Origin: Isoetes taiwanensis
Lineage: Eukaryota; Streptophyta; Lycopodiopsida; Isoetales; Isoetaceae
Assembly: GCA_021234155.1 (NCBI GenBank)
Contig: JAJEKV010000072.1
Span: 737,918 to 801,917 of the forward strand
DNA length: 64,000 bases
Direction: 5' to 3'
Of the stretch, positions 35,701-46,599 are shown in pieces. Positions within the stretch are counted from its first letter, which is position 1. Each line of letters opens with the position of its first letter. The position numbers and the translations under genes were made by a program. Below the pieces are notes generated by a model. It was not told the DNA's origin and made no database searches. It worked only from the letters and a program-made list of their open reading frames with translations.

Positions 35701-36035
35701 ATGGCTCCCCATGCGCTGATGTAGGAAATAGTTACCTAGTTATCAAAAGAAATTAAAACTAAGTTTTGGCCTCCAAAATGCTTCCTAATCAATTTAACTT
35801 CTAGGTTGTATTGGCGGTTTCGTTATGGGTGAGTTTTTCATCAGTTGCAGGGGCATGGTCAGTACTGGAGTTGAAAGCAGAAGCAACCGAAGTGTGAAAT
35901 GGGGTTTTGGATTTATCCTCTATCGGTGTCATGAGTGTGAAGTCAAACACATTTTGTAGTATAAATTTTTTAAAATGATTAAGGTCGCCAATAGTCAAAA
36001 GTCTGATGACCCCCAGAGTTGCCATGGCTCACGCA
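32749..36035 (+). repeat. Tandem array of 820-bp units, about four copies
   Basis: Units begin near 32749, 33567, 34384 and 35207. Shared landmarks recur at this period: 'accttc..gga.ggaccttt' then 'ggaaggttttggggc' (32859, 33670, 34489, 35310), 'ccctcccactacctcatgaca', 'gaaatggggttt', 'ggagaacatatcaa', 'gaaattacc.agggacca' and 'tacggtc.tttt...ctctacatggcg' (33431, 34254, 35081). The fourth unit is broken off, and a foreign piece of about 220 bp (35600-35815) precedes an extra partial copy. No complete gene is visible in the unit. A reverse-strand frame of 84 codons at 33966-34220 is open in unit 2 only. Confidence 0.85.
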
Positions 36036-36059
36036 TGCATGTTTGAAAAGGTACCCGGA

Positions 36060-36245
36060 TCAGGGTATTTGAGCTACGTTTTGTGGCCTACAAGCGTAAA
36101 ACTTCAGTAACGGCAAGGCTACAGGGGTTTGCATTTTGGAAGGCCATGCCTGGCAGAGATTGGACCCGGGGATCTTGCACAATGTCATAGAGGTAGTGGG
36201 GAGGCGTTGGCCAGAAGGCCAGACCACAAAACCTTCGGTCTTTAC
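36060..36245. repeat. Rearranged fragments of the 820-bp unit, one inverted
   Basis: At about 36090-36130 a piece ('gtggcctacaagcgtaaaac...acagggg') matches the unit in direct orientation. Directly after it, 36145-36245 matches the same part of the unit in reverse: 'gatcttgcacaatgtcata' and 'gaggtagtggggaggcg' are the complement of 'cgccctcccactacctcatgacattattgcaagatc' (in part). The array edge therefore contains a head-to-head junction. Confidence 0.75.
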
Positions 36246-36544
36246 AGCTTGTTAGGAGTTGGGAAGTGTATGGTAGCTTTAAGTTCTTCAGATCCCTTTA
36301 TTCTGTTACCCTTGCCAAGAGTCCTCTACCAAAAATTTCAAAGGTTATCATATTTCTTGCATAGAGTCCTAGTCTATCATGTCCATGTCACATACCAATA
36401 CAACCATAATCAAATCCAAATTTGCCAACATCTTTGGAAATAAAAGACCCCTGAGATGGACATCTTTTCTGTGTTTTAGCCTAGTGATCAAAACTTGGCC
36501 TTGCTTTCTTGGCATGCCTAATGTCCTCACCATGAGTGCTACAC
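36246..36544. other. Short unique stretch between arrays
   Basis: About 300 bp with no repeat or gene signal. It joins the broken right edge of the 820-bp array to the second minisatellite block. Confidence 0.5.
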
Positions 36545-37310
36545 ATGAAGCTCAACATGCCACCTAATACTGTGGCAGTGGCTCCATGACATGCAGTGAC
36601 TCCAGCATGCCACCTAGGCTCACACACATGCCTACTAGGCTCACACATGCCACATGGTCTCCAATGTGCCACCTATAGCCTTAAACATTCCAAGATTGGC
36701 TCAAACATATATGTGGAAACAAACGTGCCTAGGATCCAACATGCAAGGTGTAACTCCAAACATGTAAGATATGGCTCCAATATGCCACCTGGGTTTAACA
36801 TGCCATCCCCTAGGCCTTGGTAAGCTCAAACAGCCTGCCATGGTTGGCCTCCACCTAGGCTCCCGACAGCCTCCCAAGGCCACCTAGGCCAACATGCCCA
36901 CCCTAGTCTCCAACATGCCACACTGAGTCTCAGGAACCCAAATATGCCAGGTGATATGGCTCCGGCAATACCCACGTTGTGGCTCCAACATACCCAGAGC
37001 TCCTAGCGTGCCAAGGTGACCCCAGCTATCACCACATGGGTTTCCAACATGCGCTGAGATTTGACAAACATTCAAAAGGTGGCTCCAAACATGTCACAAG
37101 AAGGGCTCCAACATGCCTAGGCTCCAACATACCACCTAGGATACCCAAGGTGCCTCAAACATGCCACACGGACTCCAACATGCACCTAGGCTCCATGGCC
37201 ATGCCTACAAACTCCAACATACCCACCACCCTAGGCTCCAACGTACCACCAGGCTCAACATGCCGGGTGGCCCAAACATCACCACCTAGGCTCCAACAGC
37301 CACCTAAGTG
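36545..37310 (+). repeat. Minisatellite array, right part
   Basis: This has the same CTCCAACATG spacer and CCACCTAGG-type cores as 31215-32745, in the same orientation, with roughly 38 units. The inverted core (CCAAGGTGG) is less frequent here than on the left. The shared orientation suggests that the 820-bp array expanded within, or inserted into, one original minisatellite. Confidence 0.85.
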
Positions 37311-40300
37311 GTGTTACGAGGTATTAGAAGAGCCAATTATGGATTCGGGAGATGCCACATTAGATTTGCGGGGACCATATGGAGGACATTTAGGACAAAC
37401 TACTTTTGAGTGTTAGGGTCCATCTTCGTCAACCTGATCTCTCTAAGTGATATACTATACAGATCTGTTTCAAAGCGACTAATGATTGTCTACTTTCCCA
37501 GGTCAAATTTACATTTTATCTTCCGGAAGGAATAAATGTCTGTACGAGCTTCATTTGGTGTGATATTATTAACTTCTGCATATTAATTAGGTATGATTGA
37601 GTTCCAAAGTGAGTTTGTAATTGTAGATAAACTGGCTTTGCACCCATTTCACTTGAATATGATAAGCATTTATGAAATTATCTTGTTCACTGAGTTACGA
37701 GGCGTTAAACAGAATCTTTGCAATATCGTAATTGATCCTTGTGAATTTATTTCTGCGGATTGTTCAAGAACACTTACTTGAGGCGGCATCAAGGATTTTT
37801 TATGAAATATAATGGGTTTTAGAGGATTATATTTGTAGATGATAATTCTAAACGATCTTGAGAACTGAGTAAATTGTCGGTTTCAATTGAAAAGATGCCA
37901 GCACATAGGGTTTGACGTCTCTACAAGGATTCAATAAAACGAAATTAGGGTGCGGCTTCTAAGCATATAGTTTTAATAATGTGTAATTCATTTAGGAGGT
38001 ATAGGTAATCCCTCCGTTTTTGACATTTTTAACAAGGTGGTTGGGACATACTCTAGAACTTGTCCATCTCTCATCACTTTTTTGCTCATCATCCGGTTTG
38101 ACATTCCCCATTTGGGGCAATTTGGCAATTCAACATAATATAAGGGGCATTTTCACCAGTGTATCTAAAATATAGGACATTTTAAAACACTGAGTTTAAA
38201 TATACATCCATGATGAAATTTAACCAATATGGCTTAGATGGATGAAGCATAGATCTTGATCTCCCTCCTATTCTCTGATTGGCCCTTAGAATTGAAAGCG
38301 GTGGGAGATTGGCGTTGAAGGAATCAATGGTGCAGCTAGATAATAGATCCATATCTTTGTAGTAATTTCATTGGTTGCCTGATTAACACTTTGTACTTGT
38401 TTTAGCACCCTCCCTGCGCCTTATTGTTTTCCTTTCCCTAGAATGGCTATGAAACGCAGGAGAATTCTATCAAGGCAAACACCTTGTGCATCTTTGCCAC
38501 CGATGAGGTGATCGTACAGATCCGATCTAGTCCGCGGCGGCCTCCTACGTTCGACTGAGGCCATACACCATGTTAGGAAGCAAAGGAAAAAAATGGAACA
38601 ATGGGGAGATTCTTTAGCGGCGATCTACGGTGGCCCTATGACGTGGAAATGACAGATTCAGGAGATAGATGCGATGGTAGAAAGTTAAAACTACGAGAAT
38701 TGTGCTGAGAAAAGATATTGTCCCCAAATGCGGGTTTTGAATGAAAACACAGGGCCTCTATAGATTTTCTTAAGATAATCACTTACTATGGGCGTTTTCT
38801 CACCGTCGGGATAGAAATATAAGTTAGGCTCTAATGCAGCCATATAAGCCCGGCTGGCAATCGGGGGAGACCACCATAATCACGGAAGGAGCATCGCATC
38901 GATGCGATGGGGTTCCATAAGGCATGGCAGAGTTTGATCACCTTACGGATGGGTCTCTCTGCTTTGAGCAAATGCGTCTTTGGTTCTGGCGTCCCGTCTG
39001 AGATTAGGTGTCACGGTGATATCATACATGATTTATCCTCGTAAACCAGCGGACATCAGCAGCTCCTTGTTCCCTCCCAGGAAAAATACTTTACTCACCT
39101 TGGCTATGGCGATATACCAAATCCGACGTGGTGCTCGCCTGCGGCACATGGAGTAGAGTATGCTTTTGAAGCCCATGAATACTCGCCTTAGTAGTTCGAA
39201 GCTACAGATTACCGTATTTGAAAGGGAATATTGGAGGCAAGCTGATTTGTGGGCTGGATGGGGTAGGAATTCTGTTGAGCATGTGTCTTCGGTGCTCTGA
39301 TTGATTCTTACCATCCCGATTACAAATAAGCTACATTTTAGGGTTTGGAAACACCAACCCTTGGTGATTCTTCTGGACTTGTGAGCTAAAAATTATGAGA
39401 ACTCCTATATGCTGGGGTTTCATATATAGCTCACAGCTACGCTCTTGGTGATATCGACTTCGGTACTCTATTACCGGTTGGTAGTGCGTGCCTTTCCCGT
39501 ATATATAGGAAAGTTCTTAGATCCTATACTTTGGGTTTTTTTTGGCGTCTAAAATTGGATTTGCTTGTTTTATATCACGGCGAGGCCATTCGATACAAAT
39601 GGATGTCTTTATAGATCTTTCTCTTGGTCGAATCCTTCAAGGCTTTAGATGTTTCTCTTGCTTTACATTGTGGCTTTCTTCGCTTTCAAAATTTTGCAAA
39701 AAATGGGTGGAAATTTCATAAGGCCTTTTGCGCTACCTACTTGTGTCTATTACGCTGTCGGCAAGATTGGAAATAAAATCTATTTACGTACGGGTCTTCT
39801 CTGAGTCGTCTTTAGATATAAATACTTTTGAGTTGTGTACCAAATTTGTGATCTAAAACTTCATTAAATTTAGATTTGTAACTTCTATTGCAATTATTGA
39901 AATTTGGCCTCTAAAACAGGGCCTAAATTTAATGAACTTGGTTGGAGTTTCAATTCCAAAAAAGACTTTCATATATTTGATATGCTTAGATTGAATAAAC
40001 AAAAGAAAAGAATAATAAAAATGATGTGATGTCATGTTTTAAATAAATATGATTATATGTACCTTCTAGATTTCTAGTAGATATTTGGATTTTTTATTTT
40101 TTTTTTAAAATATATACGTGTCACTACATGATTCTGGACTTAAAGACAACATTTATTTTTTCTTATATGTCATAATAATGCTTTTTTTATTTAAAAAAAT
40201 AACTTGTAGATTTATAGTAACTTCATATATATGTGTAAAACAATATATGAATTTTTCTCAAAAGACTATTGTAGATTTTTTGAAATTATTACTATATTTT

Positions 40301-40984
40301 ATGAGGGAAAACAATAATGGAAAAACAATGGCACTTTTAAAAACTATATGGAGACAAAATATCAACATATGAAAATTAAGAGCATTTGAAAACTAGCGAT
40401 TGGCTTTTTACCAAAATAATACACTATGAATTTCTTGAAATTACATATATCATTTTTGGGAAAGCAATATGGAGCTTTAAAAACTACAAGTGGAGAAAAC
40501 AAAACAACACATATTGAAAGGGAAAAACAACTATTTTTCGGTTTTCCACGTCATACTAATATTTAACCTACATGTGTTTTTTGGAAGATAAACAGCAGCG
40601 TGGCTCCTGAAAAACAACCAGTAAAGAAGAAAAAGAAGCTACTGCACGTCGAAAAAGTTGGGGTAAAAGAAACAGCGATTGAAAAAAAGGTGCGTTATTA
40701 CTAAAACAAAAAGTGCGAGAAGAGCACATTAGGATTTTGGCAAAAAACCTTGTCTCTTTGTGCAAATGGATAAAGCGGGCCCACGTGGACTTTGGGGCCA
40801 TGCATTTTGAGGTCATTTATTTTTTGGCATAAAACAATACCCGTCTAAATAAAACAAGCATGGACCAAAATTGAGTCGGTGTGCTCCGTTCAAAGCATTG
40901 CACTATCTCTGCACCTACGCACATCTGTCTTCTCCAAAGCTCGCCCAGTGTTAAAATCCAGATTTGTGTTGTAGTGGTCGTAAA
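37311..40984. other. Unassigned AT-rich sequence
   Basis: No recognisable gene was found. A 93-codon reverse frame (39033-39314) has no known motif. At 37998 'taatccctccg' resembles the start of plant Stowaway-type MITEs, but no matching inverted end was found. At 39859-39937 'ttcattaaattta' and its complement 'taaatttaatgaa' form a short inverted repeat with a loop of about 50 bp. 40020-40560 is very AT-rich with T runs. Confidence 0.45.
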
Positions 40985-41155
40985 ATGCCATTTTGTTAGA
41001 CAAATTTTTTTAGTTTGTTTAGCGGATGCGATATATGGCGATTGCTTTTCTTGGTAGAAGACGATCTTTTATTTCTTGTAGGGCTTTGGGGCACAAACGG
41101 CTTTCTTTGACTACATGTGCATACCTTAATTAGGCCCACGTTGTCTTTGTGGTAG
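40985..41155 (+). repeat. Segment B / family A fragment
   Basis: 'gccattttgtt.gacaaat', 'tagtttgttt.g.ggat', 'ttcttggta.gaagacgatcttttatttct' (in part), 'gtaggg' and 'ggctttctttgact' match 53937-54080. The end ('gcataccttaattaggcccacgtt') matches the right end of family A at 23.5 kb. It links two repeat segments into one dispersed family. Confidence 0.65.
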
Positions 41156-42239
41156 TCACTAAACCTCATTCAATTGAAATTATGATTTATATGCTCCAAT
41201 TTTGGGATGCAGAATTTCTTATTGCATGTTTTTGGTAGCATAATTTCAAATTCACACATTTCACCTCAAAATTATGAAAGCGTAATATCATGTATTTACA
41301 AAATAATTAATATTCACAATATAGCACCATATCATAAGCGTACAATGTAAAAATTTACTGGATTATTCAACTTTTCTTTAGCACCCCTAATGATATCATA
41401 GCCTTCTTCGACATCACGAGGTATTGTAATTTCTGCATTTCTAGGCGGGTAGGTGTTTTTGAGTCCATGGTACGAAACACTTTCATAGATCTAATAAAGA
41501 TCAGGATCACTGGATTTCTCCTCCATCTCTTTGTGTCAACATGTCAGGTGCAACTCACTTTGCTCCGTCACGTTAGTCCGGCGATTACCTTTGGACACCA
41601 CCATTCACATAGCACATGGTTGAAGTTAATATTACCTTCTTCTTTACCCAAATATCAGAGATAGTAGGAACCCACAACCACCGCTGGTCCTTGTATCTAA
41701 ATCATTGAAGCTTTACTACCACAAATTAATTTGGCATTCAAGTCGATGGAAGGTTCATAAGCATCCATGCCTAGAAACGGCCTGTTGTTCTTACAGTTAA
41801 CCGCTGATATTCGAAGGAGGAGACATGTGCTGTGAATGCTACTTACGGTGTCATCAAATCACCGGCCGCACTGAGGTCTTCCACCCTAGTCTTAGGCAAT
41901 AGCCACCGCCCTTTCAATTCAATAGAGGATGTGTCTATCCCCCAACGAGGTTAATCACGCTAAGCTGTTGGCCACCAAGGTTTGGTTGGTGGCTCATACG
42001 GATTGGTTTGCAATGCTTTTATAGTCTTGGATTCCTTCCCATGAGTCAATCCCAATTGCTTTCGCTTCTTGAGTAGGTTTTAAAGCTTTTGGTTGTTATT
42101 ATAGAGGTATCATAGGCTTGCCATTCTCATCTCACATATATTTCCTCTCCCTCCTCTCCCTCATCCTCTGAAGGTCTCATCTTCATTTGGAAGGTGGAAT
42201 CGTCCCATCTCTCACTTTAAAGTGAGCTGAGGGGGAGAA
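41156..42239. other. Unassigned sequence downstream of the DUF7869-like remnant
   Basis: No independent gene was recognised. The right part (41700-42239), read on the reverse strand, may hold the C-terminal part of the DUF7869-like protein, but I see no firm motif there. A forward 65-codon frame at 41467-41664 is open without a known motif. Confidence 0.35.
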
Positions 42240-42560
42240 CGGAATGACGCTAAGTCAATGCACTAACCTGTCACAAAGCTCTTCAATGGGCACTTCCTTC
42301 CCATGAGGAGAAGCTACACTTATAGGGTTGGAGTAGTGCATTCATGCAAGATTTCCATTTAGCCTAGGAAAGTTGAGATCTTGTACATTTTGCCTTGGGT
42401 ATGCAACTATATTTGCCAAATAATGCATCCACATCCTCATGGGTATGGGGCATAGAAAACCCTAATTAACTCTTTCAAATATCCCCACAGTATTGTGGGA
42501 TAGGAAAGAAGCATCCACCTGTTCACTTATTTTATGTGACACAATTATCAAGTTGCAAAG
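42240..42560 (-). pseudogene. DUF7869-like domain remnant
   Basis: On the reverse strand, 42555-42520 translates to QLDNCVT followed closely by NK. About 40 residues later, after GIFERVN and GFL, comes HEDVDALFGKYS (42450-42402). DUF7869 proteins, as I recall them, carry DNC..xNK, a hydrophobic stretch, and then GHTHEDIDxxF in this order and spacing. The pieces lie in different frames, so the gene is disrupted or the sequence has indels. The domain is uncharacterised; it is expanded in some plants and animals, and a link to transposases is only a guess. The match rests on recalled motifs, not on a search. Confidence 0.5.
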
Positions 42561-42849
42561 AAGAGAAACCTTTTAGGTAGATGCGCTAGGGGTTTATAGA
42601 TGAAGTTGGAAACTCCAACATGTTCATTAGACCCATGCTTCCTAAACCTTGCCTTCAGCGAACTTTTCAATATTGTTAGGGTTTCCGTAACAGTACTCTA
42701 TGTCATAGTGCTGGCTAAATTTATGAGTCAGGAGGTGACCATTGTATCCATTTCTATAGTTTCCTCAAACTACATCATTACTCCCAATATAGAAATCGGA
42801 CCTATCCTCCACAACTCCAAACTAAAATGGCCGCCAGGCAGGGGTTTGA

Positions 42850-43959
42850 TTACATACCCATGCAAGATTGCCTGATCATTGAGATCACGTAAAAGGTATG
42901 ATCTTCCACATGACTTTGGTATGTACTTGAATTGTGGAAGACAAGTCTTTTCTTTGGTCCATCTTGTATGTATAATACATAAATGAATTTATTGGGTTCC
43001 AATGCGAATAAAGTCCTCCACATCAATAACACTTGATCTACATGATGGTTGAGTGGATCATATAGTCCTTCATATGCTCCCTTATCCCTAGCCAGCAGCT
43101 AGGTTTAACGCAGTCTTAGTCTCCTTCAACAGCACACCGGTACTTTGCAAAAGTTGTTTGAAGTTGCTATAGTGACATGATTGAAATGCTTCTTCCGCCG
43201 CCTACACTAAAGCTAGGTTGGGATATTGGAAGAATCCCAATTCTAAGTAGGAATTCACTTCTTCAAAAAATACTCTTTTGAAGAGTACAATGTATTTGGC
43301 AACCTTTTTCTCAACAAGCTGCTCTTCCTTTCATCCCATACGCTTTTGTGGCATAGACTACGCGTGAAATCAATATATTTTTTCAAATATCTCCTGGCAG
43401 CTGAGGTCTAAACATTGAATTACCAACAAACCATTATTTCATATATAAGTAATCCTGTTTCCCTCTTTTGCTGTTTTTTTTTTGCCAATTATGCCATGAG
43501 AAGTTGAGATTGCCATGGATACTCTGCCATGCTTTTACCACATATCAACACTGAGGTATCTTTTACATTTGGGTTTCTTTCATCTTGAAGTGCATGCTCT
43601 GAAGATTGTGTACATATGAGTCCTCATACTCCTCATCAGCGGTGTACCTCTTGAAAAGTGGCTCTTGCTTCTACAATTGTTCTATTGTGAAGAATTGCAT
43701 GCAATCTCAACAACAATCTGACCCTAACCTTCACCATTGTCTCGCGTTTGGGTATGTAACGAAACCACTTTGCTAGGATATGTGATACTTCTCCCTTTTG
43801 CCTGAGTTTAGAGTTCAAGCGCCGTGGATCCAATATCAGACAATCATTGCTCACAACAACCTCGAATACAGGAAAAGAAATATAATCCTCCACAAATTGA
43901 ACACTACTTATAAGGCCAATATCGCGGTCATAAAGAACCTCAGATTGCCCGGCTAGCAA
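42850..43959 (-). other. Coding-looking sequence upstream of the DUF7869-like remnant
   Basis: Reverse-strand frames here read like real protein. 43959-43636 is an open frame of 107 codons with FVEDYISFPVFEVVVSNDC and a basic RVRLLLRLHAILHNR part. Near 43300-43200 is a string resembling FFEEVNSYLELGFFQYPNLALV. 43032-42850 has FALEPNKFIYVLYIQDG. The order and strand would allow all of this to be the N-terminal part of the DUF7869-like gene, but I recognise no domain and the frames are not continuous. Confidence 0.3.
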
Positions 43960-45189
43960 CCACAGCTTATTTCCTTGTCACCCCAAACACCTTTCGGTTG
44001 TCTTATATGAAATTACAATGCAATATTGTCTTCCCCTAGCCTTTCAAAGCCATTATGACTTGACCGAGGATCACGCTAGCACAATGACTCTTTGGCCCTA
44101 CTATTTCCTTGTTGCACTTGGTATGCATGATTCTCACCTTCTGGTTCCTCATTTATACCCCTACTATAGAGGACTAATTGTTTTTCTTCAACATTCTTGC
44201 TAGGAGTTGGTTTTCATTATGATATTGCTCTTTTCTACATCTTGAGTTGGAGGCACCATTGACCTGAGCAAATTGCACTATACAGCGTCAACTGTTAAGA
44301 AAAAATTATTCACCATAAGATAAAAAGAAATGTGCATTTATGGAATATGTAGGAGTAAATCAAATTTTTAAAAGCAAAAGTATTCTTGGAAAGCAGGGTT
44401 TTAATATAATAATAACAATAAGAGTACATAAAGCGAAATCATTTAAACAAAAAATTTTCTATGTATAAAATGTTTGCTGCAAATATATCAGAAATTTTAA
44501 TTAACCGAAATTTGGATATATGATACCGAAAAGAACTTATATAACTAATAGGCAATTAAGAAGTACTCGTTGTACCACTTTGGAACCCTCAAAGTACCTA
44601 CTTTGGGTACTTTTAAAGCGGCGGTGCACTACATTTTTCTCACCACATTTAAAATCAATTAAATTTTTTTGAATTGAGAAGGTCCGTAACATGGAATCTA
44701 TATAGTATGTAGGGATAACAAAATACCATTTAGAGACTAAAATAAAATACAGATACTCTGCTTATTCTTTATTTACAGCATTTATGCAAGTTCGATTACC
44801 AGTCTTGAGAGTACTTTTTACGGGTAGTTTAAGCACTCTAAAAAGGCGCTTTAGAATGGTACCTAGCCTTTTTACCCAGGCAGTGAGAATTTATTATCTG
44901 TATACATATACCCTGAGTGCTCTCATTTGTGGAATTTAAATGCGTATTTGAGGAGCAGCAAAATTATCCATTAATTTCAAGTAGTAACCTATATAAATCA
45001 AGAGGTTCACGCTCTCTAAATTCCTTCATCCCAAATTTTTACTTCGCAAGATTCAGCCCTCAGCCTTTCGAAACCATGAGCGAGGAGTCTTTCCTCGTCC
45101 GAGAAACATTCAGGATTTGAAACTCCCTCTCTTTACCCCCCTCATAGATTTTCTTACCCCAATTCTATATAGATTGGGTCCCGAGGAGG
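43960..45189. other. Unassigned AT-rich sequence
   Basis: No gene or repeat was recognised. Near 44575-44620 the words 'gtacttt' and 'tactttgggtactttt' repeat locally. A 67-codon forward frame at 44917-45120 has no known motif. Confidence 0.45.
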
Positions 45190-45430
45190 ATGATGCTAGG
45201 TGCTAGCCTTGGGAAGAGGAGGAGTTGAGCTCCTCTGATTCCCTCTTGGTCACGAAGAGGGAGGAAGAGGAGGAAGAGGAGGAGTTGGAGGAAGAGGGAG
45301 GAGATGTCCTCCCAAGAGCATGTTCGCTACGCCCGGGGGTTAGCTTGACCACGAAGCAGAGAATGAAATCTGAAGAGGAGGAGAAGAGGAGGAGGGAGGA
45401 GAAGAGGATGAGGGGAGGAAGATTAGAATT
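45190..45430 (+). repeat. Purine-rich low-complexity tract
   Basis: The forward strand is dominated by GAG, GAA and AGG triplets (two blocks, about 45255-45305 and 45370-45425), followed by T/C-rich DNA at 45484-45530. A 75-codon frame through it is Glu/Lys/Arg-rich, but it starts at a TTG and is best explained by composition. Long one-strand purine runs of this kind can adopt triplex structure; that is inference. Confidence 0.7.
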
Positions 45431-46110
45431 AGAGCCGGTTTTAGAATGGTGAGGGAATGAGGCTAGGGTTTGCATGTCTGATTTTATTTTTTTTTTCACC
45501 TTTCTTTTTCTTTTCTAGCCTTTCTTCCTTCTTTGTTCTTGATGGAAGATCAATGATGCAGAATCAGGAAATTTGTTTCTTCACAGCTTTTTGGGCCTTA
45601 CTCAGGGCATTTTTTTTCTGTAATTTTGTACGAAAAGCCTTAGGGCTTCTAGTACATTCTCTCTCTTATGAATATGAAATCAAAGCGATTTTTCTGATCA
45701 TAAAATTTACCTTCAACTGATGTTCTTGAGCAGTTTTACGTATACCTAAAGTATATTTGAATTCATCCAGCTGTTTTCTCAATTATTTTGTCATATTTAT
45801 TTATCTCTAAAATTTTGTATACACCAAAGTTTTGTCTCAACAAAGTCTAGGGAACACTATAAATCCAACCACATGAGAAATCTACGGTTATATCCACGGT
45901 AACCATAGGAAGTACCTATATCGACCTGAAACAATTCTAACCTTAAGTCATTTTTTAGCCTTCATAATTTTGCCTTTAAATCATTTTATTTGGCTATATA
46001 AAAATTTCTAAAATTCTATTTTTCGAGATGCAATAAATGGGAATAAATCTGAGTGAAATTTATTACTTTGATATATTCTACATATATACCATATATACAT
46101 GCCATATACT

Positions 46111-46550
46111 GTGGGGACCCGGAAATACGCTGTGCGTGTTAGATCAACAATCAATTATTCCACGCTAACTTTTTCTAATTGTCCTTTTCTCTATAAAATC
46201 CATTTCGCAGCTCTCAAAAGTTCATTTTCTTCCCTTCCTTCATATGGATTTGCGGTTTAACGCCTGCGTATTTTGGATCAGCAGATCCCGAAATCTTGGT
46301 GAGCCTGATTACTATTCATCAATCTTTAGATGTTTGGTTTAAGCAATTCTAACTTACTAAAGGCTTCGCTTTTCTTCACGTAGCATACGTAGCGAGAGGA
46401 AATCGGAGACTTCCGGGGAGTAAAACCAAAGAAAGAGGACTAAAAGGTCTATGAGATCGAAAGCCTTTCCGAATTAAAACCCACAAGCATAAATCCTATA
46501 GTTCTTGAATCAGCCTTCGGAACTCAAGGTTAGTTTTCATTTTAGCGGTT
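46111..46550 (+). promoter_or_regulatory. Possible LTR edge or promoter
   Basis: The segment starts TGTGGGGACCCGG, a form often seen at plant LTR ends. About 80 bp later it has 'ttctctataaaatccatttc', a good TATA box (46190-46197), followed by a pyrimidine-rich leader. No second LTR and no CA end were found, so a solo LTR, an LTR fragment or an ordinary host promoter are all possible. Confidence 0.3.
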
Positions 46551-46599
46551 TTAAGTTGCATCTCAATGGCAGGTTTTAGTAAGAAGACAAGCTTTTTGC

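Noticed and set aside
31215-37310. Open frames of 60-145 codons across the minisatellite
   Set aside because: They arise from the repeat unit, occur on both strands and change frame with every indel. No start context or known domain.
37990-38290. Stowaway-like MITE start ('tccctccg')
   Set aside because: No complementary end or TA target duplication within the expected 100-400 bp.
45225-45452. Glu/Lys-rich 75-codon frame as a protein gene
   Set aside because: It starts at TTG, is explained by the purine-rich composition, and has no support from flanks.
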